Assembly: GCA_907165275.2 (NCBI GenBank)
Contig: OU015655.1
Location: forward strand, 9,064,501 to 9,128,500
Direction: 5' to 3'
Length of the DNA: 64,000 bases
From: Zygaena filipendulae
Lineage: Eukaryota; Arthropoda; Insecta; Lepidoptera; Zygaenidae
Part shown: in pieces, positions 1-12,131 of the stretch
How the letters are laid out: each line of letters opens with the position of its first letter
Position numbering within the stretch: the first letter of the stretch is position 1
Notes under the pieces: model-generated
Told to the model about the DNA's origin: nothing
The model's database searches: none
What the model saw: only the letters and a program-made list of their open reading frames with translations
Program-made: the position numbers and the translations under genes

Positions 1-470
1 TTCCCAACAAATAAGACGCTCTTTGGGAAGTTGTATAGTAAAATGACAACCTCCCGATGAATGCCCCATTTCATCATAATTTACTGTTTCCACACACTCG
101 ATATACTAACTTTCACAACAAAGAAATAAACTGACCATTTAATTTAAAATACTGATTAACGCTCCTAATTTTCTCTATTCTATTTTTTCTATTCCTATTA
201 TTCTCTATTAAATAAGAAGAAAAATACAACTAAATTGCTTCTTCATCAAGCTTTCTTTGCCTTCTCCATAAGGGGTTATAAAAAAAAAATTGAGAAAATA
301 AAAAAAAGATGAATGGATTATGGATTAACACATCAGAATTGGCAGTATGGGCCCTGTACTCTTAGCCTTTCCTAAATAGGATAAAATATAAACGAAAAAA
401 AAAAAGGATTATGGATTATTTTATATTTTTTGTGCACAGAGAGCAGTTTGACGCTTGACGCTTCAAGCGT
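1..470. other. AT-rich sequence without recognised features
   Basis: No gene, exon pair or clear repeat structure was seen here. Confidence 0.5.
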
Positions 471-475
471 CATTT

Positions 476-795
476 ACACTCGCGTACGAGCAACGAGGCG
501 AACCACGCGGCGAGCCCCGAGCGACTGTTTACATTCGCGCTTCGTCGCTCGCCGCGTGGTTTGCCTCGTCGCTCGTGCCGCTCGCGTCCCCCGGAGCGGC
601 TTTTTTGTCACGAGTCAAAGGGACGAAAAAGGAGCAAGGGGCGCGCGGCGAGGGACGAGGCGCGAGTGTGAACAGGCGCTAGGGGCTCGCCGCGTGGTTC
701 GCCTCGTTACTCGCACCGCTCGCTTCCGGAGCGGTTTTTTGGTCACGAGTCAAAGGACCTCGCGTCAAAGCGAGCGTGGTGTTTACACTCGCGTT
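476..795. repeat. GC-rich fold-back region with internal tandem duplication
   Basis: TTTACACTCGCG motifs face each other at both ends. The middle contains two similar copies of CTCGCCGCGTGGTT...CCGGAGCGG...GTCACGAGTCAAAGG (about 548-627 and 688-757). The open frames across it are low-complexity arginine-rich translations and not credible genes. Confidence 0.7.
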
Positions 796-997
796 CTCGC
801 TTCAGTCGGGTTTCAACTTTGGGCCGCGATGGTTGTGTGCTTTTAAACTGCATAATTGGATTGGTTGTAACTTGCAACAAGAAACGTTTTGGTTTCTAGA
901 ATTATTTTAAAAGAAACCGATAATTTGGGATCCCAAACATAGATTCCACAAAAATAACCAAAAAGTAAACGTTATATGGACTAGATTTTATTAAGAA

Positions 998-1309
998 ACT
1001 AGCTGTGCCCCGCGGTTTCACCCGCGTGAAAAGTTTTTATGTAACAACTTTTTTTTCTTGACATCCGATTTGAATGAAACAAAGCCTATATGTAGATCCA
1101 GGCTAAGCTTAATCTACCTGCGAAAACCGCATGACAATCCGTTCAGTAGATTCAGAGATTATCGCGAACTGAGAGACAGACAGACAGAAAAGATTTTTTA
1201 AAACCCCTTTTTTTATAGTTGGTTACTCTTCGTTTATCGTCCCCTGTCAATTTTTGTTAAAAATATTCAATGTACAGAATCGCGGATTCTACTCTTTTAT
1301 TATATTAGT
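998..1309 (-). mobile_element. Helitron-like short element, copy 1 of a tandem pair
   Basis: Read on the minus strand it ends with the hairpin-like ACCGCGGGGCACAGCTAG followed by T, as in other lepidopteran short Helitron-like repeats. The body includes a CAGACAGACAG stretch and a TTAAGCTTAGCCTGG block shared with the next copy. Confidence 0.65.
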
Positions 1310-1636
1310 ACTAGCTGTGCCCCGCGGTTTCACCCGCGCGAAAAGTTTCTATACAACAACTTCTTTTTATAGAACAACTTCTTTTCCCGACATCCGATTT
1401 CAATGAAACAAAGCCTATGTAACTCCAGGTTAAGCTTAATCCTAAACCGCATGACAATCCGTTCAGTAGATTCGGAGATTATCGTGAACAGACAGAAAGA
1501 CAGAAAAGATTTTTAAAAACCCTTTTTTTGTGCTTGGTTACTCTTCCCCCCCCCCCCCCCCGTCCGTCCGCTCCGTTCCGTCCCCTGTCAGTTTTTGTTA
1601 AAAATATTCAATGTACAGAATCGCGGATTCTTTCTA
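1310..1636 (-). mobile_element. Helitron-like short element, copy 2 of a tandem pair
   Basis: A second copy follows directly, largely identical to copy 1, including the AATCGCGGATTCT end. It carries an uninterrupted C tract at 1547-1561, the longest homopolymer of C in the window. Confidence 0.65.
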
Positions 1637-2620
1637 TCTTTTATAGATAGATAGATAGATATGTAGACCTCCAACCGCACTAAACAATAAACCTTTCGAC
1701 AGCATCTCCTGCGCAAAAAACAGTCGATGACACCCGGCGCAGAAGAAGATGATATTGACAATTTTATTTATTTTATTTTTTTAAATTATTTATTTAAAGT
1801 TTAATTATTTATTTAATTTATTTATTTTACTAGCTATTATATTCTAGCGTGTCCCCACGGTGTCATCCGCGTTAATTTCAAAGATCCTGCGGGAATTCCG
1901 GGATAAAAGTACCCTATCTGTTATTCTGAATTACTTCTACTTGAAGCAAGATCAAAATATTAGCCTATACATGCATTTAATTTTCGACGTTTACAAAATA
2001 ATGGTTAACGACATCTCTTGATTATTTCAGGAATAAATGAAATTTTAACCGTCGAGAACCTGTATCACGCACATACAGGCACAGGACAGTTCAAATTTCA
2101 AAAAACTTTTGTTAGCAATACATAGATGGCGCAATATTAATACAATAATTATTAGCCAAGCTTGGTAAAAAATCCTATAGAGCAGATAGCAGACAGTAGA
2201 TATATATGATAATAGGAATCTATAGCTATTATTATTATTTTTTGATATTTTTATAGCTGTTTTATTGTAAAGTTTCAAATATTGTTTCAAATATTGTAAA
2301 GTTGAAATCCATTCAGTAGTTTTTGCGTGAAAACGTAACAAACATCCATACAATCCATACAAACTTTATAATATAAAGATTTTTAGAATAATAAGTAAGG
2401 ATTTCATTTATTAAAATTAATCGAGTAGTAGTAAAAGCTCAGCAAGCAAAGTCGTCTTGTTGCCGCTAACACTTCGACATCCTCCCTTGTTGTTAGCTCA
2501 AAGACAACTGAACCAAAGAGTAACTGAACTGAACTGAACGCACTGCAGGCCGCAGCTCTTTTGTCTCTTTTCCATCGATCGTGCGGTCGCGGTCGCACGC
2601 ACGAGCGACGGGACGAGGTA

Positions 2621-2776
2621 GCGTTTACACTCGCACCTCGTACCCCACCACGAAACGAAGCACAAGACGAGGAACGAGGTGCGAGTGTAAACGCCGATAA
2701 AACAGCGTTTACACTCGCGCCTCGTACCTGGCCACAAGACGAACCACGAGGCGAGGAACGAGGCGCGAGTGTAAAT
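2621..2776. repeat. Two adjacent 70-bp palindromes of the GTTTACACTCGCG family
   Basis: Units 2621-2694 and 2705-2776 each begin GCGTTTACACTCGC and end with the inverse. They differ at few positions. The same terminal motif occurs at 476-795. Confidence 0.8.
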
Positions 2777-2779
2777 CCC

Positions 2780-4310
2780 GTATGACAGTATGTTCTCTTA
2801 TTCGTCTGTGTTTGTGACAGAGAGAAGGTAATCACTACATGTTTGTGCAGTTTGTTATTTTTGTGTTGTGTTCTATCATGGGTTTTAATTTGAAATAATA
2901 TTTTACATAATTTTGTTGCCAGGTAGATACTTTGCAACAAATTAGATTGTATGGTATAGGCAGGCAGAGTTTATGGTATAGGCCAGTGAAAGTTCGACAC
3001 AATCCACATTTTTAATTCAAAACTTAATGAGTTGACTCTCGGAATAACAAGACGCTTGCTGGCATACCTACATAGAAAGGTAAGTACCAAGTAAGGCTAT
3101 TAAAGATTTCGGCTTCATTACGAGCAAACAATAAAACCCCTGTTTAAAGTGGGGTTTACACGTGACTAAAACGCACGATTTATGCCGCGCGGCGAAAATC
3201 GACCTTCTAAATGGCAATTCGGCTACGTCTTGTCTAGGCGGCTTGTTGAGGCGATTTGTGAAGCGACTAGCCGTTCTTGATACATGTACCTGCTGGCTGC
3301 ATGTGGCATCTAGAGACTGCACGACATGCCAGGTAACGGCATCCTGTCATACAAAGACTACAAATATGCATTTTGAGACCCCTGAACTGTACCCCTAACA
3401 ATGTGTATGCAAAATTTCATGTAACTTTGCCTGAGTTGGTTTCTACGGAAGTTCTGAAATACGATGTTGTTTTATGTACGTATGTTTCCCTGATAATGTC
3501 TATGGAAAATTTCATGCAATGCCACTGGCATTAATTTCAGATTTCCTTCAGGAATTCTGCAATACAAAGTACCCTATTTCCTTCTCTGTACCCTTGACAA
3601 TATGTAGTATGCAAAAATAAATGCAGTTTCATCCAAATTGATTTTGGAGTTCCCTCAGGAATTCTAGAATAAAATGTACCCCATATCCTTCTCTTTATTC
3701 TTGACATGAGTTGAGGTTGAACTGTAAAGGCATGAAAGTGTAATAGACAGAGTTACTTTTGCATTTATAATATTAAAAGGCATATTAATATTATGGTTTA
3801 GTGTAATGAACATTGAACACTAAGCTTTTTATGGCTTTAAAAGTTAAAATGTGTGCCGGAACATACTGATATACATATTGTATACACACTGATCATCATT
3901 TATAACTGACTTAATATACAAATTCTTATAAACAAAAACTTTTAACACACCTCATTAACCTCAACTAGCTAAATGACTACATAATTCACTCGCATTCATG
4001 TTAAAATTCCTTCACAACTTATTTGATTCACTAGAATAATAAGTAGCCTTAACACTTCAAAGTTCTTTGTGCAAAAAATAGGCATATCTTTCACTAAAAA
4101 GAAGAAGACACACTTTTGCACATAGAATCTTTGTGTTTATAAGTCTGATACCAAAAAAGAAAAATATAGGGAAAGGCATCCTGTTCTGTATTAGCTCTTC
4201 ATATTTTAATTTCTACAGTCACTTGATAGCCTAGGATTAATTCTTTAAATAAATCATTTTAAATTATGATAATACATGTTCAATTTTCAATGACTAATGT
4301 TCAGTTTAAT
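2780..4310. other. Region upstream of ABHD16A with degenerate repeats
   Basis: 3310-3730 contains about three diverged copies of a Helitron-like internal block (TTCATGCAA..., TTCAGGAATTCT...GTACCCTAT). 3150-3310 is a more GC-rich unique piece whose opposing open frames lack protein-like features. A promoter for ABHD16A should lie in this area but no core element is evident. Confidence 0.4.
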
Positions 4311-4335
4311 TTTCAGAAAACTTCCTCTAATCATC

Positions 4336-7300
4336 ATGAAGTTGATATGGCAGTGTTTATTTTCTCCAAGGTTGTACAAAACATATAGAGAGGGCCCTAG
4401 AGAGGTAATGAAATCATCATGAAATGATTATCTATACAATAGGCTAGTTTCCTAAATTTTCTTTTTTAGTCCGTTTTGTAGATTATTAAAAAATATTGGA
4501 CACGTATTTTTTTATTTTTTATGTAACCAAAAAATAACGGAGATATATCAAGTCGAAATTTCACATGACGTCACGCCTCGCTACAGTTTGTTCGCACGTT
4601 ATAGCGAGCTGTGACATCACGAGTACCCCACCCTAAACTTTAATGCGCTTTATCTATGCATATTTCCATTATTTTAAAAAAGCAAAAAATACGTGTCTTT
4701 TATTTTTTTATTATCTAACTGACGGACTAAATAGAATTTTGATTTTTTTACCCAGGAAACTAGCCTATTATTTATTTCTTGCTGCTCAACTAATAAATAC
4801 AAATAGTAATATTCTTTGAGTTATAATTTTATTAAATATGTTTAAAGGTAATAAAATATAGTAAAATTAATAATGGCATTTTGTTTTATGTTCAGAGCCT
4901 GTACCAAACTCAAGGTATGGAAAAATGGGGTGATAAAATTATATCTTCGGTAAGTATAATTTAAAACATACATATTTTCATTAAAACATTCTATGAATTT
5001 TTTAAATTTGTACTTCATACACTTCTTGAGAGAAATTGTGTTAAGTATTTGAATGCAAAAGCTGATACTAGCCTGAAAAAATATAGTAAAAAAAAAGTTT
5101 TACTGCTATCATATTTGAAACAATTAACTTGGTATCAATTTATTATACAAAAAGTATTAAAAGTAGTTTTTCACTATTTTTATGCTTCTAAATTAAAATG
5201 TAATATTATATTTTATGCTTCAGCGCACAAAACTTAAAAATACCTATGTGGGATGGCTCACTCCAGTGTCTAAGACTGTTTTACTAATTAGAGTATTTTC
5301 ACTTTCAGGCAAGCACGATTTTAAACATCACACTTTATACATCACCATTTATCTGCATTTATATTTATAGAAGAGGATTTTTCTCTTTAGATGAAACATT
5401 TAGTATTTTACGTTTCTTTGGAGGCATTGGGTGTCTCATGGCGATTTCTTACTTAATGAGAGGTATTGGTAGAGCAAACAATCCAAAATATGTGGAATTT
5501 TTAAACACTTTAAACAGCTCAATGACTAATGAAAAATTATACTTAGATGGTATAAGAAAATATGACTTCGAATTTAATGCTTGGCCTGTCACATATGCAG
5601 TGTCTCAGAAAAAGAGGTAAGAAATTTTAAGAAATGTAATGTATTAAGGCAGTTCAAATTAAATTACTTTAAAGTTCATGAATTAAAAATTATTGTTACA
5701 GATTATCCTGGCCACATCCATTTCAGAATTGCGCAAATATTAATTTGCCTCTTTACCAGAGAGCTACTATTCAAGTATTAGCATATGTGGCTACACAAAC
5801 ATTTGCACTTCGACTAATATACCCTGGCTCACTTGGACTCATTCATAGTCTTTTGTGTGAGTATTTTGTATAAATGTATATTGATATAAAATGGCTTTTT
5901 AATTTTGTTTGTGGTCAATCGTCAGTTTGTCCATTTACTTGAATAGCTCCAAGTTAGGTATATACCGTTCAAGGAATGCAGATTCCCATTAGTCATTTCA
6001 GACCCTAGCATAATTGAAAGAAAAAGCGTGTTTGCCATTAACAGAAAATTTTATTTATACATATTTATTGACACACATAAAATTTTTAAATATAGGCATG
6101 ACTATCTCTTATTTATAAAAGAAAATCTAATAACACTTTATTACAAAATAATAATGATATTTTAGGGTCTGCATTACTCCAGGGTAGGACACAGCTAGTT
6201 GAAGCATTCAGTGGCCTGCGTACCAAGTTGGGCACAGCTGACGGCAATGCAATAGATACCATGTTCGTGGACAACCGGCGCCAGTCATCTAAAGGGAACA
6301 CTTTAGTCATATGTTGCGAAGGGAATTCGGGATTTTATGAAATTGGTATCATGACAACCCCTATCAAAGTCGGCTATTCCGCTCTGGGTTGGAATCATCC
6401 GGGATTCGCTGGAAGCACTGTAAGCATAGTTTTGGATATTTTTTTATATTATAACGGCCAATTATTTAATTCAAACCTCCAACGACAACAAAGTATTTTT
6501 AACATTTTTTTCTTTTGTCTTTGATGAAACATAGGGTCTTCCATATCCAGAGCAAGAGCATAACGCAATAGATGCGGTGATGCAATACGCGGTGAACGAA
6601 CTAGGCTTCGAGCCAAAAGACATAGTTATGTTCGGATGGAGTATCGGTGGATACTCCGCCACTTGGGCTGCAGTCAACTATCCCGAAGTTAAAGCATTGG
6701 TAAGATTTTTTTGGGTTTAAAAAAAAATCTATGTAGGTATATCACTTTCTATGGTCTTTGTTCGTACACATACCTACAATTTTATAAACATACAGTCACG
6801 ATCAAAATAGGTAATATTACATTATAATATTATCATATTACTTTTAGAATAGAATAGAATAGAAAATAGAAAATAAACTTCTTCCTTCGTCATATCCCAT
6901 ATCAATATGTATATCACCATTAAGAACCGTAATTCTATAAAGATTTTGTATAATGCCTAGCACAAAATATGCATTGTCGCATGTCGGAAATCATTACCTT
7001 TTGACTCGGTTATGTTCATAGTTTACTATTTAACAGTATCTAACTTACACTTAGTCATAGTGCAAGCAAATATTGTACAATGGAGCGGAACCGTTTGTGA
7101 ACTGATGATGAATTTAAACTAATTTTATAGTGACATTTATTATTATAATTACCTTATAACATGCCATGTCAGAGTTTAACTAGCCAGATTATTTAGAACA
7201 GAAATATTCAAACAATTATAAACATTACTTACCTTATTATCTCGTACACAAATATATAACTTTCCAACTTATTTTTGTCATCGACTGTACCTGCTTAAAA

Positions 7301-9634
7301 TTTCTCAGGTACTGGATGCAACGTTTGACGACTTACTGCCTCTAGCTGAGAACCAGATGCCGGCGTCGTGGTCTTTGCTGGTGAAAGAATTTGTCCGCTC
7401 CTATTTCGACTTGAACGTGGCTGCGCTAATCGCCGACTACTCGGGTCCCGTGCAACTGGTGCGAAGGACTCAAGATGAAATTATATGCTTGAGGTAAGTA
7501 TGTTCCTATTCCGATGTAGATAGCAACCGAGTAAGGAACATAATATGTAAAGATCTATGGGGGTAGAATGTCGTTGTAAAGTTTGTGTGCAGAAGAGATA
7601 TTTCATGCGGGTGAAAAAGCTGCACTCTATAGTACCTATTTAGTTATGTAATTTTACTATATAGTTAGCCTATGCCGTGACAATCGAACGCTTATAAATG
7701 GCAAACCTCTTCTATCTCGTTTCAGAAAATGTTATGTGGTTCTACTGTGATAATTTTCGAAAGTCGAAATTTCCAATAATAACTCTAAATAACCAACTTT
7801 TAGAATTGATCCCCCGCGACATTTAGTATGAGAAGTGTGACGTTGAAAAATAGTCGTCAATTGACTGTATTTCTCTATTTGAATATTATTTTTGTAGACC
7901 GGGCCAGCTCTCAACGAACCGTGGCAACCACTTGCTAGTGAAGCTGATCGAGGCGCGACACCCCGCCATGACACAGGAGGATTTGAAAATGCTTCGCAAG
8001 TACGCGGCTCTACCAGACACGCAGCGCGAGGCGCTGGCGCGCACTGAGCTCGACGAACACACTAAAAAGCCTTTAAAATTGGTAAGAGGCAGTGGGTTTT
8101 TGTGATGTGAAACTAAAAATGTAAATAATAGGGTACTTGCATGAAATTTATAATAAGAAATTGTGTCAATATTTCAAAAATAGAGACTTAGAAAAGCGTT
8201 ATCGTGAAAGATTTACTAAAAAAATTTCAATAGTTTCCAAAATATTCAACGTTTAATTTTGTGAAATGGAACGTTGCAACGAAACATCAATCACAGCCAA
8301 GCTTGACACATGGTGTCACTTTTATTTTTTTAGGAAACATTTACCTCTTTCAGAGAAAGCAAAAGAAACTAAGTGCATACAGTCAACGCATATTTTCCAT
8401 TTTCTGAAGTTTTTTACTTTAAAATGCATCGGTCAATGCTTCACTGCACAGATTCGTAATAAGGTGTTATTTTGAACTAGTCATTCCGCGTTTTGGCGGT
8501 AAAGTCTAAAGTAGGAACTTTGAAACGCTCTATTTCATTAATTTATGCATATTTTTTTTTTCTTTTTCTTGCTTTGTTTAAGTAGGCCATATATCTTTAA
8601 AATAGACTGAAAAAAATTCATGCAAGTACCCTATTATGACAATATTATGAAAAATATCAATAAAAATTAAAATGCGTGAGTGTCGTGGGACACTTGATTA
8701 GAACGAAGTTTTTTCCATATTAAACTGAATCCGTTATGTCCGTTATGCGTGAAAGAGGCAAAACTACAAAAATAAACTCATTTCAAAAAAATGACAGTTG
8801 CTTTGTTTTTTTGTAGAGCAGCCGTATGGCGGCGTAATGCTACTGCTCCACCTGCGTTAACGTTAACGTTCAGGTTAATGTCCAACTACAAGTTAATTAA
8901 GGCATTAAAATACGTGTTGGTTACATTTAGTTTGCAACGTGCCGTGAAGTGTTAATTTCTAGTGAAATAACGCGTTAACACAAAATGGAGGTCGAAGCTT
9001 CAGACAGCTGTTTTTTTGCAATGGCGGTAGAAGCAGCTGTAATTTTAGACCAATCCAATGTCGTATTTTTATTGTTCCCGCCAAAGCAAAGTAAATAGGC
9101 GTTAATGTAGCTAACACCGCTTAGTGCGCTAAATAACGCGCTAAAACCATTTGATGTGTCCAAAAAAACGACACCCGAGCTATCGCTCAACGTTTAACGT
9201 CATTAGTAATGCCGTTAACCCGTTAAAATGTTGGCCACATCTACGTAGCGCACTAATTTACGCGTTAACACGCAGGTGGAGCAGTAGCATGAAGGAAAAT
9301 GAATTTTTAGTTTTTTACTCCCATCCGTACCGTGCGATAAAGAACTTCGTTCTAAGAAATTTTACCTATTTTTCTTTGATGTGGACTATATCGGAATTAA
9401 CTTATTCTGATTGATATTTACAATTTGGTACAAAAGAAAAATAGTTTTATATTTATTTATTTTTAATACTATCATTGAAATCATAAGAAAATTGGTACAA
9501 TAAACTCACTGTGACCTATTTACTTGCAGATAAACAAATACTTACGTGATTACAAATCTACGCACTGCACTCCCCTGCCAGAGGAACATTTTGCAGAAAT
9601 AATGGAGAGTTTGATTCCAGCGAAACCAAATTAG
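4336..9634 (+). CDS. ABHD16A: ABHD16A (BAT5) phosphatidylserine lipase / monoacylglycerol hydrolase, nine exons
   Basis: Coding exons are 4336-4404, 4896-4949, 5309-5616, 5702-5856, 6166-6419, 6535-6699, 7309-7493, 7898-8081 and 9530-9634. All have GT-AG borders, phases match throughout, and they total 1479 nt (492 aa plus stop). The protein starts MKLIWQCLFSPRLYKTYREG, like the vertebrate family start with its PRLYKIYRE motif. Hydrophobic stretches around residues 42-85 and 165-195 fit an ER-membrane protein. The alpha/beta hydrolase core carries GWSIGG (nucleophile Ser316), RRTQDEII (Asp391) and THCTPLP (His470). The 75- and about 154-residue spacings match the human triad Ser355/Asp430/His507. 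Known family role: ER-anchored hydrolase making lysophosphatidylserine from phosphatidylserine, and also cleaving monoacylglycerol. At 492 aa it is shorter than human (558), mainly in the N-terminal half. A splice acceptor at 4310-4317 just before the start suggests an upstream non-coding exon that I could not place. Confidence 0.95.
4439..4768. mobile_element. TAGTCCGTC-family MITE in ABHD16A intron 1
   Basis: Outer ends ATAGGCTAGTTTCC and inverse, then inner inverted blocks TAGTCCGT and GACACGTATTTTTT. The core carries TGACGTCAC and a mutated second site (TGACATCAC). At least six related copies occur in this window. Confidence 0.8.
8640..9365. mobile_element. Repeat with GAACGAAGTT ends hosting a nested MITE
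   Basis: The left end reads TGCGTGAGTGTCGTGGGACAC...TTAGAACGAAGTT, the right end CCGTGCGATAAAGAACTTCGTTCTAA. Related ends occur at 22805-23180 and 49384-49610, which defines a family. No coding sequence seen. Confidence 0.55.
8837..9290. mobile_element. 454-bp MITE with ATGCTACTGCTCCACCTGCG ends
   Basis: Terminal repeats of about 26 bp, with many internal GTTAACG motifs in both orientations near the ends. It lies in ABHD16A intron 8 inside a larger repeat (about 8640-9365) whose ends carry GAACGAAGTT and AACTTCGTTC. Confidence 0.75.
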
Positions 9635-9724
9635 ATTTGGTCACTGTGTTTAGTGCTATTTGTGTGTGTAATTGATAACCCACATTTTTAAGTTACATTT
9701 TGTAGCGTGTGCTTCTATTTATTG

Positions 9725-9730
9725 AATAAA
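9725..9730 (+). terminator. Poly(A) signal of ABHD16A
   Basis: AATAAA lies 90 bases after the ABHD16A stop codon in an AT-rich tail. It is the first canonical signal after the stop, so the 3' UTR is probably short, about 110 nt. Confidence 0.7.
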
Positions 9731-10254
9731 ATTTAATATGAACCTTTGAATGGGTAACATAATGTCGTAATTTACACTTGTAATTTTTTTTTTCAATCAG
9801 GACATTGTATGTTATGTGTATGTTACCAAAATGAAATGTAATAAAAAATCGGTATGCTATTTGGTTTTTAAAGTTTTTATCGACAGAAACGAAAGGTCAG
9901 CCACTGACTAAACTCGAAATCTTGAAAAATGCTTGACCCATAAAGCTGAAATTTAGCAGGTAGACAGTTTATAGGTAAGACACTAAAGCTAAGAAGGGAT
10001 TTCGCGGAGTTCGAGCAGTAACTCCCAAACTAACGGGTGAAACCGCAGAGAATAGCTAGAGCGCGTTCAAACAAACAAACAAACTCTTCAGCTTTATAAT
10101 ATTAGTATAGATATGCATATTTTTTTTGTAAAAATGTCCGTTGCTAATCTACTGCTCCTAAAAATATCAAACTCAATGATATACGTTTTATATATCACTA
10201 TAGCATAAAGTACCCCGCGGTTTCAAAATTCCCGCAGAAACTCAAAGGGATTTA

Positions 10255-10449
10255 GGCCCGCCGCTGATTGTGACTTTTTGTCGACGTGACTTTCTGTCAC
10301 AGTCAAATGCAATGAAAACTATACTAGTCACCGTATTATCACGTTACCATACGTAGTGATTACCTTCTCTCTGGTTACCATAATGAGCGCACTCAGTATA
10401 GTTTTCATTGCAAGTCACGTCGACAAAAAGTCACAATTAGCGGCGGGCC
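10255..10449. mobile_element. 195-bp MITE with TTA target duplication (PIF/Harbinger-like)
   Basis: The terminal repeats begin GGCCCGCCGCTRATTGTGAC and extend for about 38 bp. The same 3 bases, TTA, flank both ends. The family assignment rests on the 3-bp TTA duplication and is an inference. It sits inside a degenerate Helitron-like repeat. Confidence 0.75.
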
Positions 10450-10889
10450 TTAGGTACCTACTCTTCTTCTTTTTTTTTTTTTTATTAAATGGCAACTTTT
10501 TAGTAATTGTGCCAATGACAATGTGTGACTTGATAGACAAAGCAACGCGATTGAATTAAAAAAAACCCGATATATTTTGAAATCATGAGATTTCCAAAAT
10601 AAAATAAAGAACTACAACTAAGCAATTAAAAAATATTTACACACCTAACTACTATAATCAACAATATACAACTAACAACTTTATGAATTATACAAAAAAC
10701 ATAAGTAGGTATCTACACTAGTATTTGCCAAAAAATTGCTAACTAAAAAATCACGTCAAAGTTTTATTTTATTATAGCACAAGAATTTTCCAAGTATATT
10801 TACAAATGGAGTATTAACAAGCATAAGTAATGTTTTTATGTTTACAGGTCGGGGAATTTCAGGTGGTAGTATATCGTAAAGAGAGTAAT

Positions 10890-11005
10890 CTGGGGGCACG
10901 GCAGTGCCCCCGCCAAGTCGAGCAACAAAAGCGGCACGGCCGTACTATCCTTTTCTCGAAGCAATTCAGGCCATTTTCGACCCCCTATAACTTCGTTGTG
11001 GATAA
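10890..11005. repeat. GGGGGCACGG hairpin repeat, copy 1
   Basis: CTGGGGGCACGGCAGTGCCCCCGCCAAG forms a short hairpin, followed by TCCTTTTCTCGAAGC. The same order of motifs occurs at 53020-53125. Confidence 0.65.
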
Positions 11006-11277
11006 AACTAGAAGCCTGAATTTTTAGTAAACAAGCAGGTATTGTATAAAGACGGTATAATTTAAATTTCATTCGATTTGAACCAGTAGTTTAAGAATTA
11101 TAACTAGTCAAAGTTTCTTAATTTTGTAGGTCACTCACTCACTCACTGACCGATCATCAAAACTCTAAGGCACTTCTAGCAGACATAGAAGTTTGAAATT
11201 TAGAATACAATTAGTGTTTATTGTATAAATCAAGGAAAAATTGAAATATTTTGCAATTTCGGTACAGTTTTCTAGAT

Positions 11278-11466
11278 ACACCAACTGCATAAATAACTTT
11301 GTAATCCCATATAAATGTATGGAATTACAAAGTTACATATGCAGTTATATGTACCAACTGCACAAATAACTTTGTAATCCCATATAAATGTATGGAATTA
11401 CAAAGTTATATATGCAGTTATATGTACCAACTGCACAAATAACTTTGTAATCCCATATAAATATAT
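11278..11466. repeat. Tandem array of 73-bp hairpin units
   Basis: Two and a half copies of a unit that is itself a palindrome: AACTGCAYAAATAACTTTG ... CAAAGTTAYATATGCAGTT. The units are nearly identical, so the array is recent or kept uniform. Confidence 0.85.
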
Positions 11467-11471
11467 GAGAC

Positions 11472-11910
11472 TAGCTGTTCCCTGCGGTTTCACCCGCGAT
11501 AATTTCGGAGATCCCGCGGGAATTCAGAAATGCAAAGTAGTTAGTACCCTATATCCCTAGGTTTTCTTTACCCCTGACAACGTGCATGCAAAATGTCATG
11601 AGATTTCACCAGCGTTAATTTCGGAGATCCTTCGGGAATTCCGAGATAAAATTACCCTAATCTGAATGCTCCAACGATTTTCATGAAATTTTGTATACAG
11701 GGGATTTCGGGGGCCATAAATCGATCTAGCTAGGATTCATTTCTGGAATTCCCGCGCGAACTCTGATATCAACGCGGGTGAATTAATTATTGCATACTAC
11801 ACGTTGTCAAGGGTACAGGAAAGGTCATAGGGTAGTAAGTACTTTTATCTCAGAATACCCGCGGGATCTCCGAAATTAACGTGGGTTAAACCGCGGGGAA
11901 CAGCTATTTA
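11472..11910. mobile_element. Helitron-like elements, head-to-head pair
   Basis: The left part begins CTAGCTGTTCCCTGCGGTTTCACCCGCG and the right part ends AACCGCGGGGAACAGCTA, so two degenerate copies face each other in opposite orientation. Both share the block CGTTAATTTCGGAGATCC or its complement. Confidence 0.6.
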
Positions 11911-12131
11911 AGCCGAGCGAAGCTCGGTTGCCCAGATATTAATAAATAATAATAATAAGTGTAGCTAGTTACCTACCTAGATATAAAGTGTAGATACATA
12001 GTTACCTAGACATAATTATGTTCAAAGGTACAATGGTCAACGGAATGAAAAAGCAAGAAAAAATCTTTCAAGTTATTAAAATAGACTAAATTGCTCAAAG
12101 GAGGAAGACCATTTACAAAAAGAAATGAGAT

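Noticed and set aside
430..846. 138-codon open frame with many Arg and Ala residues
   Set aside because: It runs through GC-rich palindromic repeats, has low complexity, and overlapping frames on the same strand are equally open. No domain or splice context supports a gene.
2404..2940. 178-codon minus-strand open frame
   Set aside because: It covers the pair of GTTTACACTCGCG palindromes. The repeated FTLAPRSS and GASVNA stretches are just translations of the palindromes.
9298..9414. Extra ABHD16A exon in intron 8
   Set aside because: An open stretch exists, but it is inside a MITE and its host repeat, and exons 8 and 9 already join in frame.
11278..11466. CRISPR-like array of regular repeats
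   Set aside because: The units are contiguous palindromes without unique spacers and the genome is eukaryotic.
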